The position numbers and the translations under genes are program-made. Below, one piece after another: positions 18,355-26,892 of a stretch of DNA of 64,000 bases. Position 1 is the first letter of the stretch. Each line of letters opens with the position of its first letter. The stretch comes from JANQIO01 sp043585095 (GTDB lineage: Bacteria; Pseudomonadota; Gammaproteobacteria; Pseudomonadales; Halieaceae), in the NCBI GenBank assembly GCA_043585095.1, contig CP121321.1, forward strand, positions 620,001-684,000, read 5' to 3'. Below the pieces are notes generated by a model. That model did not search any database, was not told where the DNA came from, and saw only the letters and a program-made list of their open reading frames with translations.

Positions 18355-19068
18355 TTAGCTGATTTTCATATCGCTGGCTTTGATGAGTTTCTTATAGAGA
18401 CGTTTAAGGCGCCAGGGAACGCCCTGCCAATCCCTTGGCTGATGATGCCTGAGATCATTGCTATAAAAGGGCGGTTCGTCGCCTATGCCAGGCAGCCCAA
18501 GTTGCTCGGCCAGCTTCTCGAACCGCTCGTGAAAGCGCTTGCCGTCCCAGTCGAAGCACAGCATGGGGAAGTGCTGCTGCTTCCATGCCCGATAAAGGCG
18601 ATCGTTGTAGTGAAACCAAAGCGACATGGCGTCATCCAGGGTGATGCGTCCTCCCGCCCTGCTGGAAATAGACTCTGCAACCGCCATGGGGTGCCTGAAA
18701 ATGCCGACCGGCCTCATCTTTGGTGCGACCTGCTGCCACAGCTCCAGGGCCAGCAGGGAGCGAGGGTCTTTAAATCCCCAGGGTGTGACCTGCTGATACT
18801 TCTCAATCAGCGCTTCTGCCTGATCGATATGCGTTTGATCATAGCGCAGCGGGTCTGGTGGCTGGTCCCAGCTCGCCCCGTTGTCGGTTAGCAGCTTCTC
18901 GTGGAAATCCACAAAATCCTGATTCTCACGATTACCCTTGTGGTTGTAGCGATTCCATTCGTGAACCTCGCCCAGCTCCACACCCGCTTGCTGCAGAGAG
19001 CCGGTCAGACAGCTCGTTCCGCTGCGATGCATGCCTAGTATGAAGATCATCGGGCTGGAAGAACTCAT
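18355..19068 (-). CDS. Sulfotransferase-family protein
   Basis: A 237-residue protein with the GMHRSGTSCLTGSLQQAGVELG 5' loop near the N-terminus, WGFKDPRSLLALELW in the middle and GIFRHPMAVAESISSRAG as the 3' loop. It is related to the N-terminal half of the coiled-coil sulfotransferase in this locus, sharing the GMHRSGTS and KDPR motifs. A TTG at 19152 would add 28 unstructured Pro/Gln-rich residues; the ATG at 19068 gives the family-like N-terminus MSSSSPMIFILGMHRSG. It lies 62 bp upstream of the tandem transferase on the same strand, so the two probably form an operon. The acceptor is not known. Confidence 0.85.
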   Translation of the reverse strand: MSSSSPMIFILGMHRSGTSCLTGSLQQAGVELGEVHEWNRYNHKGNRENQDFVDFHEKLLTDNGASWDQPPDPLRYDQTHIDQAEALIEKYQQVTPWGFKDPRSLLALELWQQVAPKMRPVGIFRHPMAVAESISSRAGGRITLDDAMSLWFHYNDRLYRAWKQQHFPMLCFDWDGKRFHERFEKLAEQLGLPGIGDEPPFYSNDLRHHQPRDWQGVPWRLKRLYKKLIKASDMKIS

Positions 19069-19339
19069 GTCGAGGGGCTTACTCTTGCTGAAAGGCTGAG
19101 GCGGGAATGTTTTACCCTGTTGCGGCTGCGGCACTGGGGTTGCGGCGGGCAAAACGACGTTATGGGTAGCTTGTTTAGTGAGCGTTGGATGTTAATATTT
19201 GCTGCGACTATCGCGCAAGCAATCATAAGCAATCAGCAGACGCCACGCGGCAGTTAAGGCGGGTACACCGCTAAACTAATAATAATGTGACAGTCTCGGC
19301 ATCCACAATGCCGGAACCTCTGAGGACGCCACCGGCCCT
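19069..19339. promoter_or_regulatory. Divergent intergenic region between glycan genes
   Basis: A 271-bp space between the divergent sulfotransferase and rhamnosyltransferase-like genes. It is AT-richer than its flanks around 19185-19230 and 19270-19290, as expected for divergent promoters, and includes an inverted repeat CGGCAT-ccaca-ATGCCG at 19297-19313 just before the plus-strand gene. No confident -35/-10 pair could be assigned by eye. Confidence 0.35.
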
Positions 19340-20203
19340 ATGACATTGGTTAACGCGCAACAAGAGCGTGGGGACGCGTTGCAGGTGTCCGTATCCATGG
19401 TGACCTTCCACAGTGATATCGACTTGCTGCAGCGCACGCTTGACGGCCTTGCGCAGGCACTGCGCTATGCTCAGGAGCAGGGCTCCAACATCGGCCTGCA
19501 ACTGTTGTTAGTGGACAACTCGACCACCCCTGAATACCGGGACGCGCTAGGTGCCGTGCTGGGTACTGCCGAGCGCTACGGCTTTGACGCGCTTCAGCTT
19601 TGGCATCCGGGCGGCAACATAGGTTATGGCGCTGCGCACAATCAGGCGATAGAGCGGGTCACCAGCGACTATCACATCATACTCAACCCGGACGTTGAAC
19701 TAGCCGAGGACGCGCTGTTCTCTGGCTTGCAGTACATGAAGACACAGTCCGACGTGGTCATTGTGAGTCCGCGCGCGACCAATGCTACAGGCCAGGTGCA
19801 GTATCTGTGCAAACGCTATCCTTCGATACTTGTGTTGATGCTGCGTGCATTCGCGCCCGAAGTAATCAAGCGACACTTTGAGCCCTACTTGAATGACTAC
19901 GAGATTCGCGATGTCTGTGGGACAGCTGCGGCGGCAGATGTGCCTCTGGTGAGCGGCTGCTGCATGTATGCGAGAACCGACGCTCTGCGCCAGGTGCGAG
20001 GCTTTTCAGATCGATATTTCATGTACTTCGAAGACTTTGACCTGTCACTACGCATGCAGTATCTGGGGCGTCTGGTGTATCTACCAAGCATGCACATCGT
20101 GCACCATGGTGGTTATTCAGCGCGCAAGGGGTTACGCCATATCAGCATGTTTGCGCAATCGGGCTGGAAGTTCTTTCGTCGCCATGGCTGGTGCTGGATT
20201 TAA
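19340..20203 (+). CDS. GT2 glycosyltransferase, rhamnosyltransferase-like
   Basis: A 287-residue cytoplasmic or membrane-associated transferase resembling WbbL-type rhamnosyltransferases. It shows VSVSMVTFHSDIDLLQRTL at the start of the GT-A fold, LLLVDNST, the NIGYGAAHNQAIE motif, ILNPDVEL as the DxD-equivalent, VSGCCMYARTDALR for acceptor binding and FMYFEDFDLSLRMQ, the ED motif with the catalytic base. Its direction is opposite to the sulfotransferase upstream, so the 270-bp gap before it should contain divergent promoters; that gap holds a small hairpin (CGGCAT/ATGCCG, 19297-19313). It closes the glycan locus, 80 bp before the replication/modification genes. Confidence 0.92.
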   Translation: MTLVNAQQERGDALQVSVSMVTFHSDIDLLQRTLDGLAQALRYAQEQGSNIGLQLLLVDNSTTPEYRDALGAVLGTAERYGFDALQLWHPGGNIGYGAAHNQAIERVTSDYHIILNPDVELAEDALFSGLQYMKTQSDVVIVSPRATNATGQVQYLCKRYPSILVLMLRAFAPEVIKRHFEPYLNDYEIRDVCGTAAAADVPLVSGCCMYARTDALRQVRGFSDRYFMYFEDFDLSLRMQYLGRLVYLPSMHIVHHGGYSARKGLRHISMFAQSGWKFFRRHGWCWI

Positions 20204-20283
20204 ACTGCGCGAGCTCACCGCGAAACACATAACTTTGCCGCCAGCTCTTGGAAGCATCGCCTCGCAGGCTTAACATGGCACCC

Positions 20284-21060
20284 ATGAATGAGCTGCGTCG
20301 CCTCGCCTACCTGGAGGCTATGGATATTCCCAATTTTGTGTCGCGAGCCGACTTGCCTGGCGCGTTGCCTAGCAATCGTCTGCGGGCAGTGCGTTTGTCG
20401 CACGTCCCTGTCACTGCCAAGTCGCCTGGCGAACTGCTAAGGGGCGAGGCCGCTTTGGACTTTGATACAGCAGCCACGGCAGAACGGCCAGCTGCTGGCA
20501 AACCCGGCTTGTCCGCAGCGTTGGCGAGCCCCAATGTGAACAGCCCCAACCTGGGCAGGTCCAATCCTGGTCCTGGTGAGACGGCGGCTACTGCTGCTAG
20601 CGATGTTTCGACCGTCGCGACGCCCTCCTCAGATGTGCCGGTATTCACGGTGTTGGCGACAGAAGCTGGTGGCTGGCTTTGGCTCGACGAAATTCCCGCT
20701 GGACGCGACCCCGGCGCAGCGCATACCGCGCTGATCGCGGCTATAGCAGCCGCGCTGGGGCTGGACGACAGGCCGCCAAGCCCGCAGTTTTTCAATTATC
20801 CAGTCGCCGCGGGCACGGCGCTAGCGGGCGGCATAGCGGGCGCGAGAGACGCATTTTACGGCTTTGTGTCTGGCCGCATCGCTCGAATGCAGCCGGGTCG
20901 CGTGGTCCTACTCGGTGACTGGCAGCAAGAATGGTTTGACGCGTCGAGTCTGGAAGGCCCTGAGCTCACCCGCACCGTGAGTGTTTTTGCGATGCTTCGC
21001 GATCCCGCTTTGAAGGCGCAAGCGTGGCGCGATCTTGCGCCCCTGGCGTCACAGCAATGA
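20284..21060 (+). CDS. Probable DNA polymerase III psi subunit (HolD-like), with long linker
   Basis: A 258-residue protein immediately upstream of rimI, the position of holD in enterics and of the enlarged psi subunit in pseudomonads. The N-terminus RRLAYLEAMDIPNFVSR...LPGALPSNRL resembles the psi N-terminal peptide that binds the clamp-loader (QLGIT.W..R.PGAL). The C-terminus SLEGPELTRTVSVFAMLRDP..KAQAWRDL resembles SLEGAQ...LTDLRANPTARAALWQQI of E. coli HolD. Between them lies a low-complexity Ala/Pro/Ser/Gly-rich linker (about 50-125). Psi would link chi and SSB to the clamp loader. The call rests on context and short motif matches by eye, so it is moderate. ATGs at 20248 and 20275 are alternatives. 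Confidence 0.6.
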   Translation: MNELRRLAYLEAMDIPNFVSRADLPGALPSNRLRAVRLSHVPVTAKSPGELLRGEAALDFDTAATAERPAAGKPGLSAALASPNVNSPNLGRSNPGPGETAATAASDVSTVATPSSDVPVFTVLATEAGGWLWLDEIPAGRDPGAAHTALIAAIAAALGLDDRPPSPQFFNYPVAAGTALAGGIAGARDAFYGFVSGRIARMQPGRVVLLGDWQQEWFDASSLEGPELTRTVSVFAMLRDPALKAQAWRDLAPLASQQ

Positions 21061-21066
21061 CCGCGC

Positions 21067-21564
21067 GTGGATGAATCCTTCACGCTGCGTCCCGCTGTCG
21101 CAGCAGATATCAAGGCAATAGCCGCCATAGAACAGGCTGTTGCGGTGTCTCCCTGGAGCCTTTCTCAGTTTGTCAGCAGCCGTCTGAAAGAGGGCTGCAT
21201 CTGGGTGGTGGCCGAAGGCGCCGACAACGTCTTGCAGGGCTTTGCGCTCTGTCAGTGCCTGGCAGATGAAGCGACGCTGATGAATATAGGTGTTACCAGG
21301 TCCTGGCAGGGTCGCGGTTTGGGCCGGGCGCTGCTTAAGGATGTTATTGACCGCTTGCGTGCACAGCATATAGCGCGTCTGTTGCTAGAGGTGCGTGTCG
21401 GCAATCAGGCGGCGATTTCGCTTTATCAGTATTTTGGTTTCATCGACGATGGCTTGCGCAAGGGCTACTATCCTGCGGCAAATGGACGAGAGGATGCGCT
21501 CCTGATGTCGCTGGATCTTGCAGTCGCCGAACCAACAAACAGTAAGCGGGAGTCAAACACATGA
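21067..21564 (+). CDS. rimI: Ribosomal-protein-alanine N-acetyltransferase
   Basis: A 165-residue GNAT enzyme that acetylates the N-terminal alanine of ribosomal protein S18. Signatures are the RPAVAADIKAIAAIEQAV N-terminal helix, SPWSLSQF (the WS..QF motif specific to RimI), the acetyl-CoA loop VTRSWQGRGLGRALL (RxxGxG), LLLEVRVGNQAAISLYQYFGF and the late GYYP. The start is a GTG at 21067, six bases after the previous stop. It carries a short C-terminal tail and overlaps the next gene by 4 bp. Operon with the psi-like gene is the conserved arrangement. Confidence 0.95.
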   Translation: MDESFTLRPAVAADIKAIAAIEQAVAVSPWSLSQFVSSRLKEGCIWVVAEGADNVLQGFALCQCLADEATLMNIGVTRSWQGRGLGRALLKDVIDRLRAQHIARLLLEVRVGNQAAISLYQYFGFIDDGLRKGYYPAANGREDALLMSLDLAVAEPTNSKRESNT

Positions 21565-21974
21565 ACGTGCTGGAGACGGAGTGGTGGTCAATTGCGGTGC
21601 CTACCGAGTGGTGGGCTGATCGTGAGGAAGAAAGCATTGTCATCGGCGATCGAGACAATGTAGGTAGCATAGAAATTTCCACCTTGTGTCGAGAGTCGGG
21701 CAGCTTCGCCGCTTCGGAGGTCGAAGCGCTGGCCAAGGACAACGGCGAAGCTGGCTGGCAGTGGTCGCCGGCAAAGCTTGGCGAGTATGTGGGTATCGGC
21801 ACACAGTACCTGGAAGACGGTGACGCCGTGCGCGAATGGTATGTTGCCAATGGCAACGTGGTGTTATTCGTAACTTATAGCTGCGACGCAGAGAATAGTG
21901 GCCTCGATGACGCCGCCGTTGATGAGTTGCTATCGACGCTGATGCCGCTGGCACCGGCGGCTGCCAGTGACTGA
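21561..21974 (+). CDS. Small conserved-looking protein of unknown function
   Basis: A 137-residue acidic protein (MNVLETEWWSIAVPTEWWADREEESIVIGD) overlapping rimI by 4 bp, so it is translated with it. It has no signal peptide or membrane segment. Two WW pairs and a beta-rich pattern (GSIEISTLC, YVGIGTQYLED, VVLFVTYSCD) suggest a small beta-sandwich or a fold like those of type VI or PsbP-like accessory proteins, but I do not recognise the family. It converges on rnfE with 21 bp between the stops. Confidence 0.7.
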   Translation: MNVLETEWWSIAVPTEWWADREEESIVIGDRDNVGSIEISTLCRESGSFAASEVEALAKDNGEAGWQWSPAKLGEYVGIGTQYLEDGDAVREWYVANGNVVLFVTYSCDAENSGLDDAAVDELLSTLMPLAPAAASD

Positions 21975-21995
21975 CAGCGGGGCGCGTTATTCTCT

Positions 21996-22703
21996 TTAGC
22001 TGATTGTTCCCGTGACGCGCACCCGCTTGCTGCCTGTTACAGGCCGGGCTTTGAGAGCGTCCTGGCGGGCCTTGATACGCGCATCGATAACGTTCTTCAA
22101 AGCGATGATCAGTCCGGTGAAAATGAACGCTCCCGGTGGCAGAATCGCCAGCAGAAAATTCTTATAGTCGCTGAACAGAACGATCTCCCAGTTTGCGGCC
22201 GCAGGACCGAACAGTAAGTCCATATCGGCGAACAGCGCGCCGGTACCGATCAGTTCGCGCATGGCGCCGAGTACCATCAGGACGACCATGAATCCTACAC
22301 CCATTATAAAACCGTCATAGCAGGCGGGTAGCAGCGCGTTCTTTCGTGCAAATCCATCCGCTCGACCCAGAATCACGCAATTGGTGGTAATCAGCGGCAA
22401 GAATATCCCGAGTATTTGATACAGCTCGAAGGCGAAGGCTTGCATTAGGAGCTCAATGCAGGTGACCGAAGCCGCAATAATCATGACAAAGGCTGGCAAA
22501 CGCACTGCGTCCGACACAATGTTACGGATAAGAGAAACCGCCGTGTTGGACGTCACCAGCACAAAGACAGTGGCCAGGCCCAGGCCGGTGGCATTTACTA
22601 CACTGCCGGTCACCGCCAGCAACGGACACAGGCCTAGTAGCTGAACGATAGCGGGGTTGTTTTTCCATAAACCGTTGAGTGACAGCTCTTTATAATCAGC
22701 CAC
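21996..22703 (-). CDS. rnfE: Rnf electron transport complex subunit E
   Basis: A 235-residue integral membrane subunit of the Rnf/Rsx ion-translocating ferredoxin:NAD oxidoreductase. Seen are the family N-terminus DYKELSLNGLWKNNPAIVQLLGLCPLLAVT, the TSNTAVSLIRNIV helix, LPLITTNCVILGRA with the half-site Cys that helps bind the membrane [2Fe-2S] cluster shared with RnfA, and the FIFTGLIIALKN C-terminus. A longer frame begins at 22775, but the GTG at 22703 has a good Shine-Dalgarno (GAGGAG) and overlaps rnfG by 8 bp. It is the last gene of the operon. Confidence 0.96.
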   Translation of the reverse strand: MADYKELSLNGLWKNNPAIVQLLGLCPLLAVTGSVVNATGLGLATVFVLVTSNTAVSLIRNIVSDAVRLPAFVMIIAASVTCIELLMQAFAFELYQILGIFLPLITTNCVILGRADGFARKNALLPACYDGFIMGVGFMVVLMVLGAMRELIGTGALFADMDLLFGPAAANWEIVLFSDYKNFLLAILPPGAFIFTGLIIALKNVIDARIKARQDALKARPVTGSKRVRVTGTIS

Positions 22704-23349
22704 GATCCTGCTCCTCGGCATCTGCCGTCGCTTCAGGGTTAAGTAAAGCATCCTGATTTGCATTGTAATATTCAAGGCTGCGTCGCACCGCGGCTACCAC
22801 GGCGCGCGGCGTGATGGTGGCACCGGTAAACTGGTCAAAGACACCGCCGTCCTTGCGAACGGTCCATCGCGCAGGCTCTGGCGCAGCCAGGCTCTTGCCT
22901 GCGAAATCCAGCATCCAGTCTGATTTCTTGATGTCTACTTTGTCGCCTAAGCCGGGTGTTTCACGATGCTTCAATGCACGGACACCCGACACGCTGCCGT
23001 CGCGATTGACGCCAACGATAAGCTCGATTGCGCCGCTGTAGCCATCGGGCGCGCGCGCGGGGATGATAACGGCTGAGACCTCACCGTCCTTCCGAGCCAC
23101 GTAGATCTTTTTCTCTTCAGTCAGCCGCAGGCCGTCAGCGTCGGGTCCCACGGTTACCGTATCATCCAGCAGCACATTGTCATATCGCGATGGCGGCACG
23201 ATTTCTGCCAGCGCGCGCAGTTCAGCCTGACGCTGTGCCTCGGCGATGCGCGGCTTAGTGCCCAGATAAGTGCCCGCGATGAGCCCAGTGGTTAGTACCG
23301 CGAATGCAGCTAAAAGCAAACTGTTGCGCGTGGCAGAGTTATTCAGCAT
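22696..23349 (-). CDS. rnfG: Rnf electron transport complex subunit G, flavoprotein
   Basis: A 217-residue subunit with one N-terminal membrane anchor (LLLAAFAVLTTGLIAGTYLG) and a periplasmic FMN-binding domain. The FMN attachment motif is QFTGATITPRAVV; in this family FMN is bound through phosphoester linkage to the last Thr of S/TGATxT. GVRALKHRETPGLGDK is the other family motif. It overlaps rnfE, and its start overlaps the rnfD stop by one base. The C-terminal tail is acidic and probably disordered. Confidence 0.96.
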   Translation of the reverse strand: MLNNSATRNSLLLAAFAVLTTGLIAGTYLGTKPRIAEAQRQAELRALAEIVPPSRYDNVLLDDTVTVGPDADGLRLTEEKKIYVARKDGEVSAVIIPARAPDGYSGAIELIVGVNRDGSVSGVRALKHRETPGLGDKVDIKKSDWMLDFAGKSLAAPEPARWTVRKDGGVFDQFTGATITPRAVVAAVRRSLEYYNANQDALLNPEATADAEEQDRG

Positions 23350-24380
23350 CAGTCTGCCTTGGCCTTGGCGTGTCCATAGGTTTTGGGCTGCGTGTAGTAA
23401 TCAATAAACGGTGCTGCAAAATTCATAATCAGCACGGCGAAGGCGACTGCATCGGGATAGTTGCCGAAGCTGCGAATCAAGAAAATCAAAATGCCGATGG
23501 CCGCACCGAAGATCAATCGACCACGATTCGATACCGCTGAAGAAACCGGGTCAGTGATAATAAAGAAGGCGCCAAACATAGTACCGCCACTCAATAGATG
23601 GAACAGCGGAGAGCCAAGGCTGGCAGAACTACCCCCGTCGTAAAAAAGCGCTGCCATCAGTGCAAGGCTGGCCAGCATGGCCACTGGCGCATGCCAGGTG
23701 AAGATGCGTTTGTATAGCAGCCATGCTCCACCTGCCAAAAAACCCAGGCTGGCCCACTCCCAGCCCACGCCGGCCCAGAGCCCAAACTGTGGGTTCTGTT
23801 GCCTCAGCGTTTCTTCGAGCAGGCCTGTGTTCTGCTTCAGCAGGTCCAGCGGTGTAGCCATGGTAACGGCGTCGATAGAACCCGGCACAAAGCATAGGCG
23901 CAGCGCTTCCAAAAGCCCTGGGACCTCAGTGCCGTTGACGCCCCTGGGAGGGGCCCATTGGGTCATTTCCAGCGGAAAGGAAATCAATAACACGACGTAA
24001 CCGACCATCGCAGGGTTAAAAGGGTTGTAGCCCAGTCCGCCGTAAAGCTGTTTTGCGATCAGGATGGAGAAGCCACTGCCAACAACTAACAGCCACCAGG
24101 GCGAGTAGGGCGGCATGGCGATCGCCAGCAAGGTGGCGGTGACCAATGCACTGCAGTCGCGCAGATAAAATGCCACAGGGCGCTTGCGCAGCTTTAGTGC
24201 GGCGGCCTCGCACAGCAAAGCCGTGAGGCAGGCTACAGCGATATTCACCAGAGTACCGAAACCGAAAAACCAGGTGAGCGCCAGTACGCCCGGCAGCGTC
24301 GCCAGCAACACAGTCTGCATGACTTTCTGTGTGCTGAGAGGACCGTGAGCATGGGGCGAGGTCACCCGCATCAGCGCCAT
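23349..24380 (-). CDS. rnfD: Rnf electron transport complex subunit D
   Basis: A 343-residue membrane subunit with about nine to ten helices. The covalent FMN site is TMATPLDLL, matching the SGATPL-type motif, with Thr as the attachment residue. Other family blocks are SPHAHGPLSTQKVMQTVL at the N-terminus, DCSALVTATLLAIAMPP, KQLYGGLGYNPFNPAMVGY and MFGAFFIITDPVSSA. It is the paralogue of NqrB and is thought to lie on the ion path. One base separates it from the rnfC stop. Confidence 0.97.
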   Translation of the reverse strand: MALMRVTSPHAHGPLSTQKVMQTVLLATLPGVLALTWFFGFGTLVNIAVACLTALLCEAAALKLRKRPVAFYLRDCSALVTATLLAIAMPPYSPWWLLVVGSGFSILIAKQLYGGLGYNPFNPAMVGYVVLLISFPLEMTQWAPPRGVNGTEVPGLLEALRLCFVPGSIDAVTMATPLDLLKQNTGLLEETLRQQNPQFGLWAGVGWEWASLGFLAGGAWLLYKRIFTWHAPVAMLASLALMAALFYDGGSSASLGSPLFHLLSGGTMFGAFFIITDPVSSAVSNRGRLIFGAAIGILIFLIRSFGNYPDAVAFAVLIMNFAAPFIDYYTQPKTYGHAKAKAD

Positions 24381-24381
24381 G

Positions 24382-26274
24382 TCAGTGCTCCGTCTCGGTC
24401 TGAGCGGCAGCCAGTGCTTGCTCTGCTTCAGTTATTTTTGGTTTGAGTTTCTCAATAGCGCCCTCCAGCGCTTCGATAACGGCGGCGTCTGCGGCCGCCT
24501 CCCGGCTTTCGGCAAGTTTGGCTTCGCTTTTCTCCAGTCGCTGGCGAAGGCGATCCAGATTGGCCTGTGCCTTCTGCTCTGGGGTTTGCTCATCGGCGCT
24601 GGCCCGCGCTGCCTTGGCGCGCTCGATAGCCAGTTGAGCGGGGTCCAGTTGCGCCACGGCAGGACGATTCTGCTCAGGGGCCTGCCCGTCGCTTGCCACC
24701 GGCGTATCACTGACTGTTTGGCTGCCGTTGCCTTCCCCCGGCGCGGAGTCGGCCTTTTTAGCCTGCGCCCGGGCAATCGCCGCTTGAATCGGGTCTTCCT
24801 CACTGCTGCCCGACTCAGCTGCCTTGCGTGCGCGCTCTTCTGCCGCTTTTTTACGCGCGGCTCGCTGGGCTTCTTTCTCTTCGGCCTCCCTCTGCAGGCG
24901 ATCCTGTCGGGCCTCAAATCGTGTCTTGGAGTGGTCGGCCTTCGCCTGATCTCGCCGCAGTTGCGTGATTTCTGCTTTGGAGGCGCGATAGTACTGCACA
25001 AGCGGAATATCGCTGGGGCAGGCATAGGAGCAGGCGCCGCACTCGATGCAGTCGAACAGGTTATGGGATTCCAGCTTTTCGTATTCTTTGCCTCTGGCAA
25101 ACCAGTACAGCTGCTGTGGCAGCAAGCTTGCGGGACAGGCCTCGGCGCACAGGCCGCAACGAATGCAGGCTTGCGCCGGCGGCGGTGGCGGCAGCTCTTC
25201 TGCAGTCGGCGCCAGAATGCAGTTGGTGGTCTTAACGATAGGCACTGTGGTGTCTGGCACCGTGATGCCCATCATCGGGCCACCCATGACCAGGCGCTGC
25301 TGTTTTCCGGCGCGAAAGCCCGCCTCGGTCAGCAGGAAATCCATCGGAGTACCCAGCAGCACTTCATAGTTCTGTTGGGTATCCACTGCGTCCCCGGTAA
25401 CGGTCGTCACCCGGCTGATCAGTGGTTCTCCTTGCAGTACCGCCCGCCCGATCGCCACCGCCGTGCCGACATTCTGGCAAACGATGCCGATGTCTGCCGG
25501 CAAGCCGCCGCTGGGAACCTGTTTGCCGGTGAGAATTTCGATCAGCTGTTTTTCACCGCCGGAAGGGTACTTGGTAGGGAACACGACAACTTCCATGGGC
25601 TTGCCGGCGCTCGCTGCGCGCATGGCTTCGATGCCTTCTGGCTTGTTGTCTTCCAGTCCCAGTAATGTTTCCTCGGGCTGCAGCAGGTGCTGCAATATTT
25701 CGACGCCGGCGATAATGTCGGCGGCGCGCTCGCGCATCAGAATGTCGTCTGCGGTGATGTAGGGTTCACACTCGGTGCCGTTGAGTATCAGTGTCTTGAT
25801 GCCCACCCGGTCCGGGTCCACGCCCAGCTTCACCGCGGTGGGGAACCCGGCTCCACCCATGCCTGCGATGCCCGACTGGCGAATAAGTGCCAGCAGCGCT
25901 TCTCGGTCAAGTTCTCTGAAGTCCTGAACCCCCTCGTGCGCTATCCAACGGTCCTCACCATCAGTCGCTATGACTATGCAGAGGGTTTCCAGGCCGGACG
26001 GATGTGCTACCTGGCGCGGCTCGATGGCGACAATGCTGCCAGAGGTCGGGGCGTGCACGGGCACGCTGACCAGTCCCAACGGCTTGGCGATCATCTGGCC
26101 TTTAAGGACATGGTCGCCCACGGCAACGACGGGCTCAGCAGGGGCTCCAATATGCTGATTGAGCGGCAGCGTGAGCTCCGGTGGAATACCAGCGGGTTGG
26201 ATGGGTCGCGTCAGCGACTGATGCTTGTTTTCCGGCGGGTGGACGCCGCCGTGAAAATCCCAGATTCTTCTCAT
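24382..26274 (-). CDS. rnfC: Rnf electron transport complex subunit C, NADH-binding, with long charged tail
   Basis: A 630-residue peripheral subunit that binds NADH and FMN and carries two [4Fe-4S] clusters. The GGVHPPENK N-terminus, the GMGGAGFPTAVKL nucleotide-binding loop, NGTECEPYITADD, and the two cluster motifs CIRCGLCAEACPASLLP (about 377) and CIECGACSYACPSDIPLVQ (about 416) are clear. The last 180 residues are an Ala/Lys/Glu/Gln-rich, low-complexity tail with coiled-coil-like EEKEAQRAARKKAAEERARK and AKLAESREAA segments, as in other gammaproteobacterial RnfC proteins. It overlaps rnfB by 4 bp. Confidence 0.97.
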   Translation of the reverse strand: MRRIWDFHGGVHPPENKHQSLTRPIQPAGIPPELTLPLNQHIGAPAEPVVAVGDHVLKGQMIAKPLGLVSVPVHAPTSGSIVAIEPRQVAHPSGLETLCIVIATDGEDRWIAHEGVQDFRELDREALLALIRQSGIAGMGGAGFPTAVKLGVDPDRVGIKTLILNGTECEPYITADDILMRERAADIIAGVEILQHLLQPEETLLGLEDNKPEGIEAMRAASAGKPMEVVVFPTKYPSGGEKQLIEILTGKQVPSGGLPADIGIVCQNVGTAVAIGRAVLQGEPLISRVTTVTGDAVDTQQNYEVLLGTPMDFLLTEAGFRAGKQQRLVMGGPMMGITVPDTTVPIVKTTNCILAPTAEELPPPPPAQACIRCGLCAEACPASLLPQQLYWFARGKEYEKLESHNLFDCIECGACSYACPSDIPLVQYYRASKAEITQLRRDQAKADHSKTRFEARQDRLQREAEEKEAQRAARKKAAEERARKAAESGSSEEDPIQAAIARAQAKKADSAPGEGNGSQTVSDTPVASDGQAPEQNRPAVAQLDPAQLAIERAKAARASADEQTPEQKAQANLDRLRQRLEKSEAKLAESREAAADAAVIEALEGAIEKLKPKITEAEQALAAAQTETEH

Positions 26275-26888
26275 GCTGCGTCTCTTTCAGTCGCAGCTTG
26301 ATCAGTTGCAATAATGTCAGTTGCGGCCTGTTCTGATGGTAAATCCCAGTGCCAGGTGCTGAGCGTGGTTTCTTCGCCGATCATTTCAATGCAATCTACC
26401 GGGCAGGGCTCAACGCAGAGGTCACAACCGGTGCACTCGCTGCCGATAACGGTGTGCATATGCTTTGCTGCGCCGAGAATCGCGTCCACGGGGCAGGCCT
26501 GAATGCACTTGGTGCAGCCAATGCAGTCCTCTTCGTGTATGTAGGCGACCATGCGCACATCGGCTTCTTCGCCGTGTTCCGCGTCAAGGGGAATGGGTTC
26601 GACGTCAAGCAGAGTGGCGAGCTGCGCGATCCCGGTTTCGCCTCCCGGGGGGCAGCGATTGATGGCCTCGCCTTCGGCGATTGCTTCGGCGTAGGGACGA
26701 CAACCCGGATAGCCGCATTGTCCGCATTGTGTCTGCGGTAATATGGCGTTGATGTCTTCAACGATGGCGTTGCCTTCCGGCTTAAACTTCTCTGAGGCAT
26801 AGCCCAGTAGTGCGCCGAAGGCTGCTCCCAGAGTGACCAGGGCTGCCAGCGCAGCGAAAAACGGATAGTCTGCAATCAGTTCGTACAC
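26271..26888 (-). CDS. rnfB: Rnf electron transport complex subunit B, ferredoxin-type
   Basis: A 205-residue iron-sulfur subunit that accepts electrons from ferredoxin. An N-terminal membrane helix is followed by the four-Cys cluster motif CGQCGYPGCRPYAEAIAEG and two ferredoxin clusters, EEDCIGCTKCIQACPVDAI and GSECTGCDLCVEPCPVDCI. The C-terminus is a short, Ala/Thr-rich extension. Its start lies 4 bp after the rnfA stop. Length is close to the E. coli RsxB (192). Confidence 0.97.
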   Translation of the reverse strand: MYELIADYPFFAALAALVTLGAAFGALLGYASEKFKPEGNAIVEDINAILPQTQCGQCGYPGCRPYAEAIAEGEAINRCPPGGETGIAQLATLLDVEPIPLDAEHGEEADVRMVAYIHEEDCIGCTKCIQACPVDAILGAAKHMHTVIGSECTGCDLCVEPCPVDCIEMIGEETTLSTWHWDLPSEQAATDIIATDQAATERDAA

Positions 26889-26892
26889 AGCG

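Noticed and set aside
10647..20203. Glycan locus as a recently acquired genomic island
   Set aside because: No integrase, tRNA, insertion sequence or direct flanking repeats were found, and base composition by eye is like the neighbours.
24379..25665. 428-residue plus-strand frame opposite rnfC
   Set aside because: Produced by GC-rich codon bias of the Ala/Lys-rich rnfC tail; no domain, and rnfC is certain.
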